A stretch of 64,000 bases of DNA from Stenotrophomonas sp. UBA7346 (GTDB lineage Bacteria; Pseudomonadota; Gammaproteobacteria; Xanthomonadales; Xanthomonadaceae): NCBI GenBank assembly GCA_002471015.1, contig DKPB01000001.1:871-64870 (forward strand), in the 5' to 3' direction. Below are positions 35,007 to 44,242 of the stretch, in pieces. Every line of letters starts with the position of its first letter. The first letter of the stretch is position 1. Position numbers and translations under genes: made by a program. The notes under the pieces were generated by a model. The model was not told where the DNA came from, ran no database searches, and was given only the letters and a program-made list of their open reading frames with translations.

Positions 35007-35297
35007 TCACTTGTCCTGCTTCTGCAGGCGCACGCCCATCGGCCCCTGCAGGGAACCGTCGGCATTGACGGTAAATTCCACCGCTTCTGACTGGGTACCA
35101 GGCACTTTCACCTGCAAGCGGTCGTCCTGGCGGGTATAGGTGGTCTGCTGCGCCTTGCCCAGCATCTCCACGGTGACCTTGCCATCGCGCTGGAAGGTGT
35201 AGTTGACCATGCCCATGGCATCGCTCCAGGTCCCGCTCAGCCCTTGGCTGCAGCCCCCCAGCAGCACGACCAACACCAGCACCAACCACTTCATCAT
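35007..35297 (-). CDS. Small lipoprotein of unknown function
   Basis: A 96-residue protein. MMKWLVLVLVVLLGGCSQG is a type II signal with lipobox Leu-Gly-Gly-Cys, so the mature protein is lipid-anchored. The remaining beta-rich part (TWSDAMGMVNYTFQRDGKVT, then DRLQVKVPG) has the feel of a small calycin or lipocalin-like fold, but I cannot name a family. The start at 35297 is set by GGAG six bases upstream. It lies 76 bp upstream of the HDOD gene on the same strand and is divergent from a hydrolase. Confidence 0.8.
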   Translation of the reverse strand: MMKWLVLVLVVLLGGCSQGLSGTWSDAMGMVNYTFQRDGKVTVEMLGKAQQTTYTRQDDRLQVKVPGTQSEAVEFTVNADGSLQGPMGVRLQKQDK

Positions 35298-35411
35298 GCA
35301 GCACTCCGACGGTGGCCACCATGGCCACCCGATGGTCCAATTCTGGCATACGCGCATTACCACACCACAACGCCTGGGTTACGCTGCAGTCCTGCCCACC
35401 GGGATATGCCC

Positions 35412-36200
35412 ATGCGCCCTGCCCTGCTGCTTGCGACCTTGATGCTGATCTTCGCCCCGACGGCTGCAATGGCAGGCCCTGCCACGGGCGGCGGGCACTT
35501 TGTCGCGCGCGAGCTGGTCTTCGAAGGCCATACGTTCCGTTACCAGGTGTTCGTGCCCGCGGCCGGTGCGGCCCAGCCGCCCCCGCTGGTGCTGTTCCTG
35601 CATGGCTCCGGTGAGCGGGGCGACGACGGGGTCAAGCCGACCGAAGCCGGGGTAGGGCCCTGGTTAAGACAGAACATGGACAGCTTCCCGGCCGTGGTCG
35701 TCTTCCCGCAGGTACCCGAAAACGAGGAATGGCGCGGCCGCAATGCGCGCATGGCACTGGCCGTGCTGGACAGCGCGCGCGATGAATTCAACGCCGATCC
35801 CAAGCGGATCTACCTGACCGGCCTGTCCATGGGTGGCTATGGCAGCTGGGAACTCGCGCTCACCCGCCCCGACCAGTTCGCTGCCCTTGTGCCGATCTGT
35901 GGTGCCCTGCTTGCACCGCGCGACGATCGACCGGGCCTGCTGGTGGACCAGGTTGCCGGCAGCACCGATCCCTATGCCGATACCGTGCAACGGCTGCGCA
36001 GGGTGCCCACCTGGATCTTCCATGGCGGGCTGGATGACGTGGTGCCGCCGGAGGATGATCGCGCCCTGGCCCGTACCAGTGCACATCAGGGCGCGGGGTT
36101 CCGCTACACCGAATACCCGGACACGGGGCACAACGCATGGGACCCGGCCTATCGCAACCCGGCCATGTGGCAATGGATGTTTGAACAACACCTGCCGTGA
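35412..36200 (+). CDS. Secreted alpha/beta hydrolase (feruloyl-esterase/PHB-depolymerase-like)
   Basis: A 262-residue protein with a signal peptide (MRPALLLATLMLIFAPTAAMAG). The catalytic triad is Ser139 (GLSMGGYG), Asp208 or Asp209 (FHGGLDDVVPP) and His240 (PDTGHNAWD); the oxyanion region is LFLHGSGERGDD. The pattern is that of the PHB-depolymerase/feruloyl esterase-type alpha/beta hydrolases in many proteobacterial genomes. An alternative start lies 6 bp upstream at 35406. The substrate is unknown. Confidence 0.9.
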   Translation: MRPALLLATLMLIFAPTAAMAGPATGGGHFVARELVFEGHTFRYQVFVPAAGAAQPPPLVLFLHGSGERGDDGVKPTEAGVGPWLRQNMDSFPAVVVFPQVPENEEWRGRNARMALAVLDSARDEFNADPKRIYLTGLSMGGYGSWELALTRPDQFAALVPICGALLAPRDDRPGLLVDQVAGSTDPYADTVQRLRRVPTWIFHGGLDDVVPPEDDRALARTSAHQGAGFRYTEYPDTGHNAWDPAYRNPAMWQWMFEQHLP

Positions 36201-36423
36201 TGCAGTCCGCACCCCATGCGTGACTGCAATCACGCAATTTTCCGGCCATTCCCCGTGGTTTGCAGCGACACCAATTTTTTACGCCCGCAGTACGCACACG
36301 ACGCCTTCCACCGGTCCACGCTTCATGCAATAACTGCGCACACAGCGCCGGGTACAGTTGATCCGGCAGGTGGTGCAAGCCGACACCCTTGCGCCATGCC
36401 CAAGGATGCCGGAGGTTCTTCGT

Positions 36424-39156
36424 TTGTCGATCAGCGCAACTCCTGTCCCACGCCAAGCCGAGCGCCTGCGCAGCCTTCATTCCCGCCTGCACCTGCTCAT
36501 CCTTGCCGCCCTGCTGCCATTGCTGGTGATCGGCGCGATCGCGGTATGGACCGCCGCCCGCGACTACCGGCAGAACTCGGAGCAGCGCCTGCAGGAAACC
36601 GCCACCGCGTTGGCGCGGGGCGTCGACCAGGGCGTGGAGGACACCATCAACCAGCTGCAGTTGCTGTCCGTGCTGGCCCCCGAAGCAATGGCATCGGCGC
36701 CGCAGTTGCAGCGCTGGGTTGCCAACAACCCGGACATCACCCTGATCGCCGATGATTCGGAACAGGCCGCGGCTCTGCCACCCGGGCTGCTGCATGCCGC
36801 ACGCAGCAGCCGCAAGGTGCAGATATCCAATCTGTTCTCGCGCCCCGGCAGTTCCATCGCTGAAGTCGCCATCGCGCTGCCGTTCGTGCACGCCGACGGC
36901 CGCACCCATGTACTGGCGATGGTCCAGCCCTCCAACCGCCTGATCAACACCGTACTGCGTGCCGGCAGTGACCAGAGCCTGCTGGTGGCGGTGGTGGACG
37001 GCAATGGCGTGATCGCCGCGCGCTCACGCGCACCGGAGCGCTACATCGGCAAGCCGGTACCCGACTGGGAAACCTTGCAGCGCATCGGCGGCCGCCACGG
37101 CATGTTCAACGCCAGTACCAAGGAAGGCCAGCAGGTCATCTTCGCCTTCACCATGCTGCAGGCCGCACCAGGTTGGGCACTGGTGGTTGGCGAGCCCCAA
37201 CAAAGCTTCCAGGCGCGCTGGCAGCGGCCACTGATCGGCATCATCCTGGGCGGCATTCTCGCCGCGGTGATCGCCCTGATCTCGGCCAATGCCATTGCCG
37301 GCGGCATCCTGCGACCGATCCGGGCACTGGCACAGCGTGGGCGCAGCATTGTCGCCAACGACGTACCCGCGGCAGAGATGCCGGCTTCCTCCATCCGCGA
37401 AGTACGCAGCCTGCAGGACAGCCTCAACGACACCGTCGATGCGCTGAAGAAGAGTGCCGATGAAGCACAGGACCTGGCGCGCAGCCTGCAGGCCAGTGAA
37501 CAACGCTACCGCGCGGTCGCCGAGGCGGGCGCGCTGGTGCTGTGGGAGTCCGACCGCAACGGCAAGGTGTGTTCGGCCACCGGCTGGCGCGAGCTTACCG
37601 GCCAGCCCAACGAAGCCGCCCTGGGCAAGGGCTGGTTGCGCCGGGTCAGCGAGGACGACCTGCCGCAGATCGAGATCGCGCTGGAGCAGAGCTTCACCCA
37701 TGGCGCACCGATGGACGTGGAGTTCCGCGTGCTGGATGTCTATGGCAAATGGCGCTGGCTGCGCGCCCGTGGCGCCCCGATCGGCAAGGATCACAGTCGC
37801 TGGGCTGGCGTACTGGAGGACGTGGACGCACGCCGCCAGGCACAGGCCCGCATCACCTACCTGGCCCAGCATGATCCACTGACCACCCTGCCCAACCGCA
37901 GCGTGTTGTTCGACAAGCTCGGGCTCGCACTGGCGGCCGCCCAGCGTGGCCATGCCAGTGCCCTGCTGCTGCTCGACCTGGACCGTTTCAAGGAGGTCAA
38001 CGATACCCTCGGCCACCCCATCGGCGATCGCCTGCTGCAGGAGGTGGCACACCGCATCCAGGGCAGCGTACGTGACAACGACCTGGTCTCCCGCCTGGGC
38101 GGTGACGAATTCGCGGTACTGATGGCCTCTGAGGCACGGGCACCAGAAGCCGCCTCGTCGCTGGCCACGCGCCTGGTCGACGTACTCGGCCGACCGTTCG
38201 AGCTGGACGGCCACCAGTTGCTGATCAGCACCAGCATCGGCATCGTGTTGATCGACGCCCAGGCCGATGCTGCCGACAAACTGATGCGCAATGCCGACCT
38301 GGCGCTGTACCGGGCCAAGGAAGAAGGTCGTGCCTGTTACCGGTTCTTCGAGACCGAGATGGATACCCGCATGCAGCAGCGTCGCCAGTTGGAGGTCGAA
38401 CTGCGCGCCGGCCTGCAGCAACAGCAGTTCGAGCTGCACTACCAGCCGCTGGTCGACCTGCTGCAACGCCGCGTCACCGGCTTCGAGGCGCTGCTGCGCT
38501 GGCGCCATCCGCAGCGCGGCCTGCTCGACCCCGCCCAGTTCCTGGCCTTGGCCGAAGACATCGGCCTGATGGTGCCACTGGGCAACTGGGTGCTGCGCCA
38601 GGCCTGCCGCGACGCGGTGGGCTGGCCGGAGGAAATGAAGGTTGCGGTCAATCTGTCGGTATCGCAGCTGGCTCAGCCGGACCTGGCCGGGATTGTCGAG
38701 CAGTCGCTGGCGGCCGCTGGCCTGCCTGCCACACGGCTGGAACTGGAGATCACCGAAAACGCGCTCATCGCCAACATCCAGGCCGCATCGGCGCACCTGC
38801 TGCGGTTGAAAATGGCCGGTGTTTCGGTGGTCATGGATGACTTCGGCACCGGCTATTCCTCGCTCGGCTACCTGCGCGCCTTTCCCTTCGACAAGGTCAA
38901 GATCGACAAGTCCTTCATCCGCGACCTCGGCGAACAGAGCCAGGGCAGTGCCATCATCGGCGCGGTTTCGCACCTGTGCGCCAAGCTGGGTATCACCGCC
39001 ACCATCGAGGGCGTGGAAACCCGGGCGCAGCTGGACCAGCTCAAGCAGGAACACTGCGCTGAAGGCCAGGGCTACGTGTTCGGCCGCCCGATGCCGCTGT
39101 CCGCCGTGCCAGGGTTCCTGCAGGACTGGCCCGCACGTTGGAGTGGCGAGCAATGA
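36424..39156 (+). CDS. Membrane-bound GGDEF-EAL c-di-GMP protein
   Basis: A 910-residue protein. An N-terminal helix (about 16-40) and a second near 275-300 enclose a periplasmic sensor region, probably a double-CACHE. A PAS/PAC module follows (QRYRAVAEAGALVLWESDRN), then GGDEF at 559-563 with an RxxD inhibitory site five residues before it (RDND), then EAL at 688-690 with DDFGTGYSSLGYLR and IEGVET. Both catalytic motifs look intact, so synthesis and breakdown of c-di-GMP are both possible. The TTG at 36424 is chosen because GGAGG lies 8 bases upstream; ATG 36406 has almost no spacing to its AAGG. Confidence 0.92.
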   Translation: MSISATPVPRQAERLRSLHSRLHLLILAALLPLLVIGAIAVWTAARDYRQNSEQRLQETATALARGVDQGVEDTINQLQLLSVLAPEAMASAPQLQRWVANNPDITLIADDSEQAAALPPGLLHAARSSRKVQISNLFSRPGSSIAEVAIALPFVHADGRTHVLAMVQPSNRLINTVLRAGSDQSLLVAVVDGNGVIAARSRAPERYIGKPVPDWETLQRIGGRHGMFNASTKEGQQVIFAFTMLQAAPGWALVVGEPQQSFQARWQRPLIGIILGGILAAVIALISANAIAGGILRPIRALAQRGRSIVANDVPAAEMPASSIREVRSLQDSLNDTVDALKKSADEAQDLARSLQASEQRYRAVAEAGALVLWESDRNGKVCSATGWRELTGQPNEAALGKGWLRRVSEDDLPQIEIALEQSFTHGAPMDVEFRVLDVYGKWRWLRARGAPIGKDHSRWAGVLEDVDARRQAQARITYLAQHDPLTTLPNRSVLFDKLGLALAAAQRGHASALLLLDLDRFKEVNDTLGHPIGDRLLQEVAHRIQGSVRDNDLVSRLGGDEFAVLMASEARAPEAASSLATRLVDVLGRPFELDGHQLLISTSIGIVLIDAQADAADKLMRNADLALYRAKEEGRACYRFFETEMDTRMQQRRQLEVELRAGLQQQQFELHYQPLVDLLQRRVTGFEALLRWRHPQRGLLDPAQFLALAEDIGLMVPLGNWVLRQACRDAVGWPEEMKVAVNLSVSQLAQPDLAGIVEQSLAAAGLPATRLELEITENALIANIQAASAHLLRLKMAGVSVVMDDFGTGYSSLGYLRAFPFDKVKIDKSFIRDLGEQSQGSAIIGAVSHLCAKLGITATIEGVETRAQLDQLKQEHCAEGQGYVFGRPMPLSAVPGFLQDWPARWSGEQ

Positions 39157-39199
39157 GCGCCACCGGCGACGCTGAAACCCACGGGCAGGCAGCGATGTC

Positions 39200-39835
39200 T
39201 TAATTCACCCCGCGAATCGCCAGGGTCAGCGCCAGCACGCTCAGGATCACCGCGATGGTGCCATCCAGGATGCGCCAGGTGGACGGCTTGGTGAACAACG
39301 GCGCCAGCATGCGCGCGCCCAGGCCCTGTACGGTCAGCCATACACCGCTGGCAGTGACCACACCGGCCGCGAAGGCCATGCGCGCATCACCAAAATTGTC
39401 GGCAATCGAGCCGATCACCATCATGTCCAGCCAGAAGTGCGGGTTGATGATGGAGAAGCCCGCGGCTGCCATCAGCGCGGTGCGCAGTGACTGGCTGCCA
39501 TTGTCGTCCAGCTTCATGCCACCGCCACCGGCAACCGCACGCCGCGCCGACTGCAGCGCATACCAGGTCAGGAAGGCCACACCGCCCCACAGCAGCACCG
39601 TGGTCAGCCACGGCAGCTGATCGGTGAGCCGGCGCAGGCCGGCCACGCTCGCCAGGATGAAGGTCGCATCAATCGCAAAACAGGTGGCGATGATCGGGAT
39701 CACGTGCTGGCGCAGGATGCCCTGCCGCAGGATGAACGCACTCTGCGCGCCAACGATGGCAAACAGACCGATACCGATACCGGCACCACTGAGCCAGGCA
39801 CTGCCGGCGGCTTGGGCGGAAATAACCGAAAACAT
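39200..39835 (-). CDS. argO: LysE/ArgO-type amino acid exporter
   Basis: A 211-residue protein with six membrane segments, the same length as E. coli ArgO. The opening GAGIGIGLFAIVGAQSAFIL contains the family's glycine-rich first helix, and INPHFWLDMMVIGSIADN is the conserved NPxxxxD block. It should export arginine or lysine. It is divergent from a LysR-type ArgP/LysG regulator (start 39970), the standard arrangement, and a dyad operator lies between them. Confidence 0.92.
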   Translation of the reverse strand: MFSVISAQAAGSAWLSGAGIGIGLFAIVGAQSAFILRQGILRQHVIPIIATCFAIDATFILASVAGLRRLTDQLPWLTTVLLWGGVAFLTWYALQSARRAVAGGGGMKLDDNGSQSLRTALMAAAGFSIINPHFWLDMMVIGSIADNFGDARMAFAAGVVTASGVWLTVQGLGARMLAPLFTKPSTWRILDGTIAVILSVLALTLAIRGVN

Positions 39836-39932
39836 GGGACAAAAACCTTGTTACTTGGGGGAAGGAGGCTGCGGGAGAACCCACCGGCAGCTCCGGATGC
39901 GGCAATTGTCGCAATGCAGCATCAAAAAGTGG

Positions 39933-39958
39933 AGCTAAACTTTGTTAACCATCTTTAG
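39933..39958. promoter_or_regulatory. Nested dyad, probable ArgP operator
   Basis: GCTAAA-N4-GTTAAC-N4-TTTAGC is perfectly symmetric in the outer and central blocks. It lies 12 bp before the argP ATG and about 100 bp from the argO start. LysR-type regulators bind interrupted dyads in such divergent gaps; assignment to ArgP is inference. Confidence 0.55.
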
Positions 39959-39969
39959 CGGAACTTAAC

Positions 39970-40875
39970 ATGCGCATCGATCATGCCCAGCTGCGGGCGC
40001 TGGCGGCGGTCATCCGCGAAGGCAGCTTCGAGCGCGCCGCGCTGTCGCTCAACGTCACCTCCTCGGCTGTCTCGCAGCGGATCAAGGCGCTGGAGGACAG
40101 GGTCGGCAAGCTGCTGATCCGCCGCACCATCCCCACCGAGGCGACCCCCGAGGGCCAGGTGCTGGTGCAGCTGGCCGAACAGACCGCGCTGCTGGAGCGG
40201 GACGCGTTCGAGCGCATCGGCATCTCCGACAGCGAACTCTCGCGGGCCAGCATTGCCGTGGCGGTCAACCACGACAGCATGGAAACCTGGTTCCCCGAGG
40301 CGGTGCAGACCTTCTCGCAAAGCACCTCCACCACCCTTGACCTGCATACCGAAGACCAGGACCACACTGTGGCGTTGCTGCGCCAGGGGGCGGTGCTGGG
40401 CGCGGTGACGACGCTGTCCGAGCCGGTGCAGGGCTGCCAGATCCATGCGCTGGGCAGCATCCGCTACGCCGCCACCTGTACCCCCGAATTCCACGCCCGC
40501 CACTTCGCCAAGGGCGTTACCGCCCAGGCGCTGGCGCAGGCACCGGTGCTGGTGTTCAACCGCAAGGACGACATGCAGGCCCGCTACGCCCGCCGCCTGG
40601 CCGGGGTCGAGCAACCGCACAACGCCCCCACCTGGTGGATCCCCTCCACCCGTGCCTTCGTCCACGCCAACCTGGGCGGGCTGGGCTGGACGATGAATCC
40701 CCTGCCCCTGGTGCGCCGCCACCTGGAAAGCGGACGCCTGGTCTACGTCAAGGCGCGCGCCTGGGAAGACGTGCCGCTGTACTGGCAACACTGGAAAGGC
40801 GAGGTCAAGACCATGGCCCTGCTGACCCGCGCCATCCTGCAGGCCTCGGCCGCGCTGGTACGCAAGCGACGCTGA
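39970..40875 (+). CDS. argP: LysR-type regulator ArgP/LysG
   Basis: A 301-residue LysR-family regulator. The N-terminal helix-turn-helix reads LRALAAVIREGSFERAALSL followed by NVTSSAVSQRIKALEDRVGK, the ArgP form of the family. The C-terminal domain (about 90-300) senses arginine or lysine. E. coli ArgP activates argO in response to these amino acids, and here the two genes are divergent. The ATG at 39970 directly follows a dyad operator, so it probably represses its own gene. Confidence 0.93.
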   Translation: MRIDHAQLRALAAVIREGSFERAALSLNVTSSAVSQRIKALEDRVGKLLIRRTIPTEATPEGQVLVQLAEQTALLERDAFERIGISDSELSRASIAVAVNHDSMETWFPEAVQTFSQSTSTTLDLHTEDQDHTVALLRQGAVLGAVTTLSEPVQGCQIHALGSIRYAATCTPEFHARHFAKGVTAQALAQAPVLVFNRKDDMQARYARRLAGVEQPHNAPTWWIPSTRAFVHANLGGLGWTMNPLPLVRRHLESGRLVYVKARAWEDVPLYWQHWKGEVKTMALLTRAILQASAALVRKRR

Positions 40876-40982
40876 GCCCAGGCCGCTTGCTGCAGCGCAA
40901 GTTTCCCTAAAGGACACTGCCTGCAGCCACGCCCTGCATGGATGCTGCATTGATCCAACGCCTACCCGCCAGGAGCCGTGCC

Positions 40983-42122
40983 ATGTCGATGCTTCGTTCT
41001 GTTCCGGTTGTGCTGTCATGGGTGTCCACCGCAGTGGCCGCACCGCTGGCCAGTGCCCTGCTGTTCCTGTTGCCCGGCAACGTCCAGGCCTTGGATTGCG
41101 GCAGCAACAATGGCTATACCTGCAGCGGCACGGCCAACCAATACGCCGGCGGCTTCAATCCCGGCGTGGGCCAGGGCGGCTTTGGCGGTGGCAGCTGCAC
41201 TGCCAGCAAGACCCCGGTGGTATTCATACCCGGCAACGGCGACAGCGCGATCAGCTTCGACATGCCTGCCGGCGCCGTGGCCGGTTACAGCACCCCGCCG
41301 CGCTCGATCTATGCCGAACTGAAGGCTGCCGGCTACAACGACTGCGAACTGTTCGGCATCACCTACCTCAGCGCCAGCGAGCGCGCGGCGCCGCAGTACA
41401 ACTACCACGCACCGGCCACCTATCAGACGCTCAAGACCTTCATCGACAAGGTCAAGGCCTATACCGGCAAGAGCCAGGTCGACATCGTCACCCACTCGCT
41501 GGGCGCGACCATGGCCCTGGCCTCGATCAAGTACAACGCCAATCAAGGCAGTGTGCGCCGCTTCATCAACATCGCCGGTGGCCTGCGCGGCCTGCAGACC
41601 TGCCGCAGCACCGGTTATCAATCGACCCTGGCGCCCACCTGCAACGCCGAGGCCTATGTCTTCCCGTACAACTACTACACCTTCGGCCTGTACCCGAGCA
41701 CCGGCGTTGCCTACTACGGCTACAACCGCTGGACCGGCAGTGGCAGCGGCAGCCTGCGCACGTTCCCGGCCACGTACACCGGCATCCGCTTCTACACCAT
41801 CACCGCCGGCTCGCGTGACCAGGTGCATTGCTTCACCACCAGCTACAGCGCCGGCTGCGCCGATGGCGCATTGTTCAACAGCGCCACCAATGTTTACGCG
41901 CAGGTCGACATCGGCGCAGGCAGCAGCGCCTACAGCTTCGACTGGGATTGGAGCGACGGCAGCCCGTACAACTTCGGTGGCGGCGACACCAGCAGCGGCG
42001 TCGGCCATTTCCGCTCGAAGAACAATGCCGGCCTGATCGTGCGCAACATGCTCACCAGCGACTGCACCAGCAATTGCGCCGCCGGCTACAGCGGCGTGTA
42101 CGGCCCTGCGGTCAATCGCTGA
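40983..42122 (+). CDS. PhaZ7-like extracellular poly(3-hydroxybutyrate) depolymerase / lipase
   Basis: A 379-residue secreted alpha/beta hydrolase. After a long signal region (to about residue 36) the mature part opens LDCGSNNGYTCSGTANQY, and it resembles Paucimonas lemoignei PhaZ7 throughout, as I remember that sequence (QYAGGF, GGFGGGSCTA, SISFDMP-like, RSIYAELKAAGYNDCE, KVKAYTGKSQVDIV). The catalytic Ser172 (THSLGA) falls at mature position 136 and His342 (GVGHFR) at 306, exactly as in PhaZ7; the Asp is Asp279 (AGSRDQ). PhaZ7 attacks amorphous PHB. AGGAG before the ATG at 40983 sets the start. No PHB synthesis gene is in the window. Confidence 0.87.
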   Translation: MSMLRSVPVVLSWVSTAVAAPLASALLFLLPGNVQALDCGSNNGYTCSGTANQYAGGFNPGVGQGGFGGGSCTASKTPVVFIPGNGDSAISFDMPAGAVAGYSTPPRSIYAELKAAGYNDCELFGITYLSASERAAPQYNYHAPATYQTLKTFIDKVKAYTGKSQVDIVTHSLGATMALASIKYNANQGSVRRFINIAGGLRGLQTCRSTGYQSTLAPTCNAEAYVFPYNYYTFGLYPSTGVAYYGYNRWTGSGSGSLRTFPATYTGIRFYTITAGSRDQVHCFTTSYSAGCADGALFNSATNVYAQVDIGAGSSAYSFDWDWSDGSPYNFGGGDTSSGVGHFRSKNNAGLIVRNMLTSDCTSNCAAGYSGVYGPAVNR

Positions 42123-42131
42123 ATCGCGTTC

Positions 42132-42893
42132 TCAATCGAAGGCCATCGATACGCCGACGCCGCCTTGCCAATCGGTGGTGTCGGCATCCAGGCCGCGCAG
42201 GAACGATGCATCCAGTTGCACGCGCGGGCTCACCATCCACGTCACACCGGCACCGGCCGCACGCATGTACTGCGCGCCGGTGCCATAGCCGGCTTCGACA
42301 TAGGCCGACAACTGCGGCCGCAAGGCGAAACCATAGCTGGGCGAGAACAACCAGCCGCTGCCGCCCTCGCCCCATTGCCGGTCAATGTAGAACGCCAGGC
42401 TGCGGTCGCGCGGCAGCGCCCATGCCGCCGTCATCCCCAGGTCGTAGTCATGCCCCGCATCACCCAGCGGTGCCCTGCCCCAAGGCAGGCTGGCCCCTGC
42501 TTTGAAGGCCACTGACAGCTGCTCGTTGGCCAACGGTGGTGCCCACTTGAGTGCGGCGCTGCCGTCGCCGCCGCCGCTGTCCTGCACGCGAATACCGGAG
42601 CCGCGCAGCCGCAGCCTGCCCCAGCTGTCCGCGCCAAGTTGCAACTCCAGCGTATCGGCAAGCCCGACGCGCAACAGTGTGTCTGCGGTCCAGGTGGTGG
42701 TGGTCAGGCCATCGCTGCGATCACGGCTGGCATCGGGCAGGCCCTGCTCCCAGACGACTACGTGCTTGCCGACCGTACTGGTGGAAAAGCCGATGCCTGG
42801 ACGGTCGAACTCCGGCGCATCATCGGCCTGGGCGTGGCCACTTGCCAAGGCGAGCACTGCCAGCAGCAGAGACGAGGTTTTCATGCCCGTCAT
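42132..42893 (-). CDS. Outer-membrane transporter-like beta-barrel protein
   Basis: A 253-residue protein with a signal peptide (MTGMKTSSLLLAVLALASGHAQA). The rest alternates short beta strands (for example LLRVGLADTLELQLGADSWG and PSYGFALRPQLSAYVEAGYG) and ends VSMAFD, the pattern of the MetA-pathway / transporter-like barrel family. It has no clear substrate. It is convergent with the PhaZ7-like gene, with 9 bp between stops. An ATG nine bases downstream (42884) is an alternative start. Confidence 0.82.
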   Translation of the reverse strand: MTGMKTSSLLLAVLALASGHAQADDAPEFDRPGIGFSTSTVGKHVVVWEQGLPDASRDRSDGLTTTTWTADTLLRVGLADTLELQLGADSWGRLRLRGSGIRVQDSGGGDGSAALKWAPPLANEQLSVAFKAGASLPWGRAPLGDAGHDYDLGMTAAWALPRDRSLAFYIDRQWGEGGSGWLFSPSYGFALRPQLSAYVEAGYGTGAQYMRAAGAGVTWMVSPRVQLDASFLRGLDADTTDWQGGVGVSMAFD

Positions 42894-42996
42894 GTTCCAT
42901 AAGTCTCTGGGTGGCGATGTGAAAGATCATGGGGCTGCCGGCATGCGCAGAGGGCGCCACCGTGCGCGACTGCCCGTTCCGGCTGTTGCAGCGTGA

Positions 42997-43029
42997 TTCC
43001 CGGGTGCGCTTCGCTTACCCGGGCTACGG
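42997..43029. repeat. CCCGGGT...ACCCGGG palindromic repeat
   Basis: CCCGGGT and ACCCGGG enclose GCGCTTCGCTT, giving a nested hairpin (inner GCG/CGC). Similar CCCGGGTGCGCTTCGCTTAC sequences are common between genes in gamma-proteobacteria. It lies in a 240-bp gap without genes between two minus-strand genes. Confidence 0.55.
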
Positions 43030-43131
43030 ATGCTCCGGCGACGTCCCTTTTGGTCGGTGACCAGGCCACAAATGCAAAGTCCACCGGCTTGCGCCGGATG
43101 GGCTTTCAGCAAACCTGCGAATCCAGAGAAC

Positions 43132-44055
43132 TCAGCGATGCGTCAGCGCGTAGTCCAACGCACCGATCACCGCCGCCACCTGGGCGTCGTTGCATTGCTG
43201 CGGGGTCGCCTTGGGACTGTCCGGATAGACTTCGGTGGTGGTGGTATAGCGCGCCCCACTGATGCTGGCGCACAGGCCCAGCGCCTTCAGCGGATACTCG
43301 ATGACCGCTTCGGCAACCACCGGCGAGCCGATGATCTGGCCCTGGGCGTCGGCCGGGGCCAGATGGGTGACCTTGGCGACTTCGGCATTCACCGCCTGCT
43401 GGAACTGCGGCTGGCGGTTTTCAGTGTCATCGACCAGATAGAAACCGTCCGGAATCTCGCCCGGCTCGAACGGCTTGCCATCGCGGGCGGCCAATGCCGG
43501 GCGGAACTCGCTCTCATCGGTATCGGTGGTCTCGTGCAGGTCGATATGCATCACTACCTTGCCCTTGTAAGGCGCCACCAAGGCCATCAATGCCGCGGAC
43601 TCCTGCGCCGGACTGTTGGGCACGAATGAACGATTGGGATCCAGCGCCTGCGCATTCCAGCGCTGCACACGCTCGTAACCCCAGGGGCTCACGCAGGGGG
43701 CAACCAGCAGATTGCAGCGGCCGGCATAGTTGGCGGCATGCCGATCAAGGAACTGCAGCGCGCCCTGCACACCACTGGTCTCGTATCCATGCACACCACC
43801 GGTGACCAGCATCACCGGCAACGCGGCGTCCCAATCACGGCTGCGTACCGCAAACAGCGGATAGCGGCCCGACGGATAATCCAGCTCACCGTACTGCGAC
43901 ACATCAAACCGTGTACGCAGCAGATCCACCTTGCTCACAACTTCGTCGACGTAGCTGCGCTGCACCTGCTGCAACGCCAGCCACTGCGCGCGCTCTGGGG
44001 CACCCCAGGGTTGACCCGGCGTGCCTACGGGATAGAAGGATTCAAGGGTGTTCAT
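43132..44055 (-). CDS. M14 family zinc carboxypeptidase-like protein
   Basis: A 307-residue enzyme. Zinc ligands His89 and Glu92 (GGVHGYETSG) and His174 (HIDLHETTD) are visible, with the DPNRSF substrate-binding block and a TTTTEVYP stretch carrying the catalytic Glu. It resembles the M14 succinylglutamate desuccinylase/aspartoacylase-like group, and has no signal peptide, so it is probably cytoplasmic. The true substrate is unknown. The ATG at 44055 gives MNTLESFYPVG. Confidence 0.88.
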   Translation of the reverse strand: MNTLESFYPVGTPGQPWGAPERAQWLALQQVQRSYVDEVVSKVDLLRTRFDVSQYGELDYPSGRYPLFAVRSRDWDAALPVMLVTGGVHGYETSGVQGALQFLDRHAANYAGRCNLLVAPCVSPWGYERVQRWNAQALDPNRSFVPNSPAQESAALMALVAPYKGKVVMHIDLHETTDTDESEFRPALAARDGKPFEPGEIPDGFYLVDDTENRQPQFQQAVNAEVAKVTHLAPADAQGQIIGSPVVAEAVIEYPLKALGLCASISGARYTTTTEVYPDSPKATPQQCNDAQVAAVIGALDYALTHR

Positions 44056-44242
44056 GTGCGGATCTCATCCAGGTAAATGCTGGCAGGCACTCTACACCCT
44101 GCACTTCTTCACGGCACCGCGTGTGGCGGATGAACACCGCCCAAACCTGACCTGCCAACTTTCACCGCGGGTTTGGATTGCGGCGCGCAAGCTGAACTCC
44201 CACTACGGCGCGACGCTCGCCGGCAATCCAAAGGAGTTATCC

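Noticed and set aside
37024..39153. 709-codon minus frame opposite the GGDEF-EAL gene
   Set aside because: Shadow of a gene with clear catalytic motifs; no recognisable protein features.
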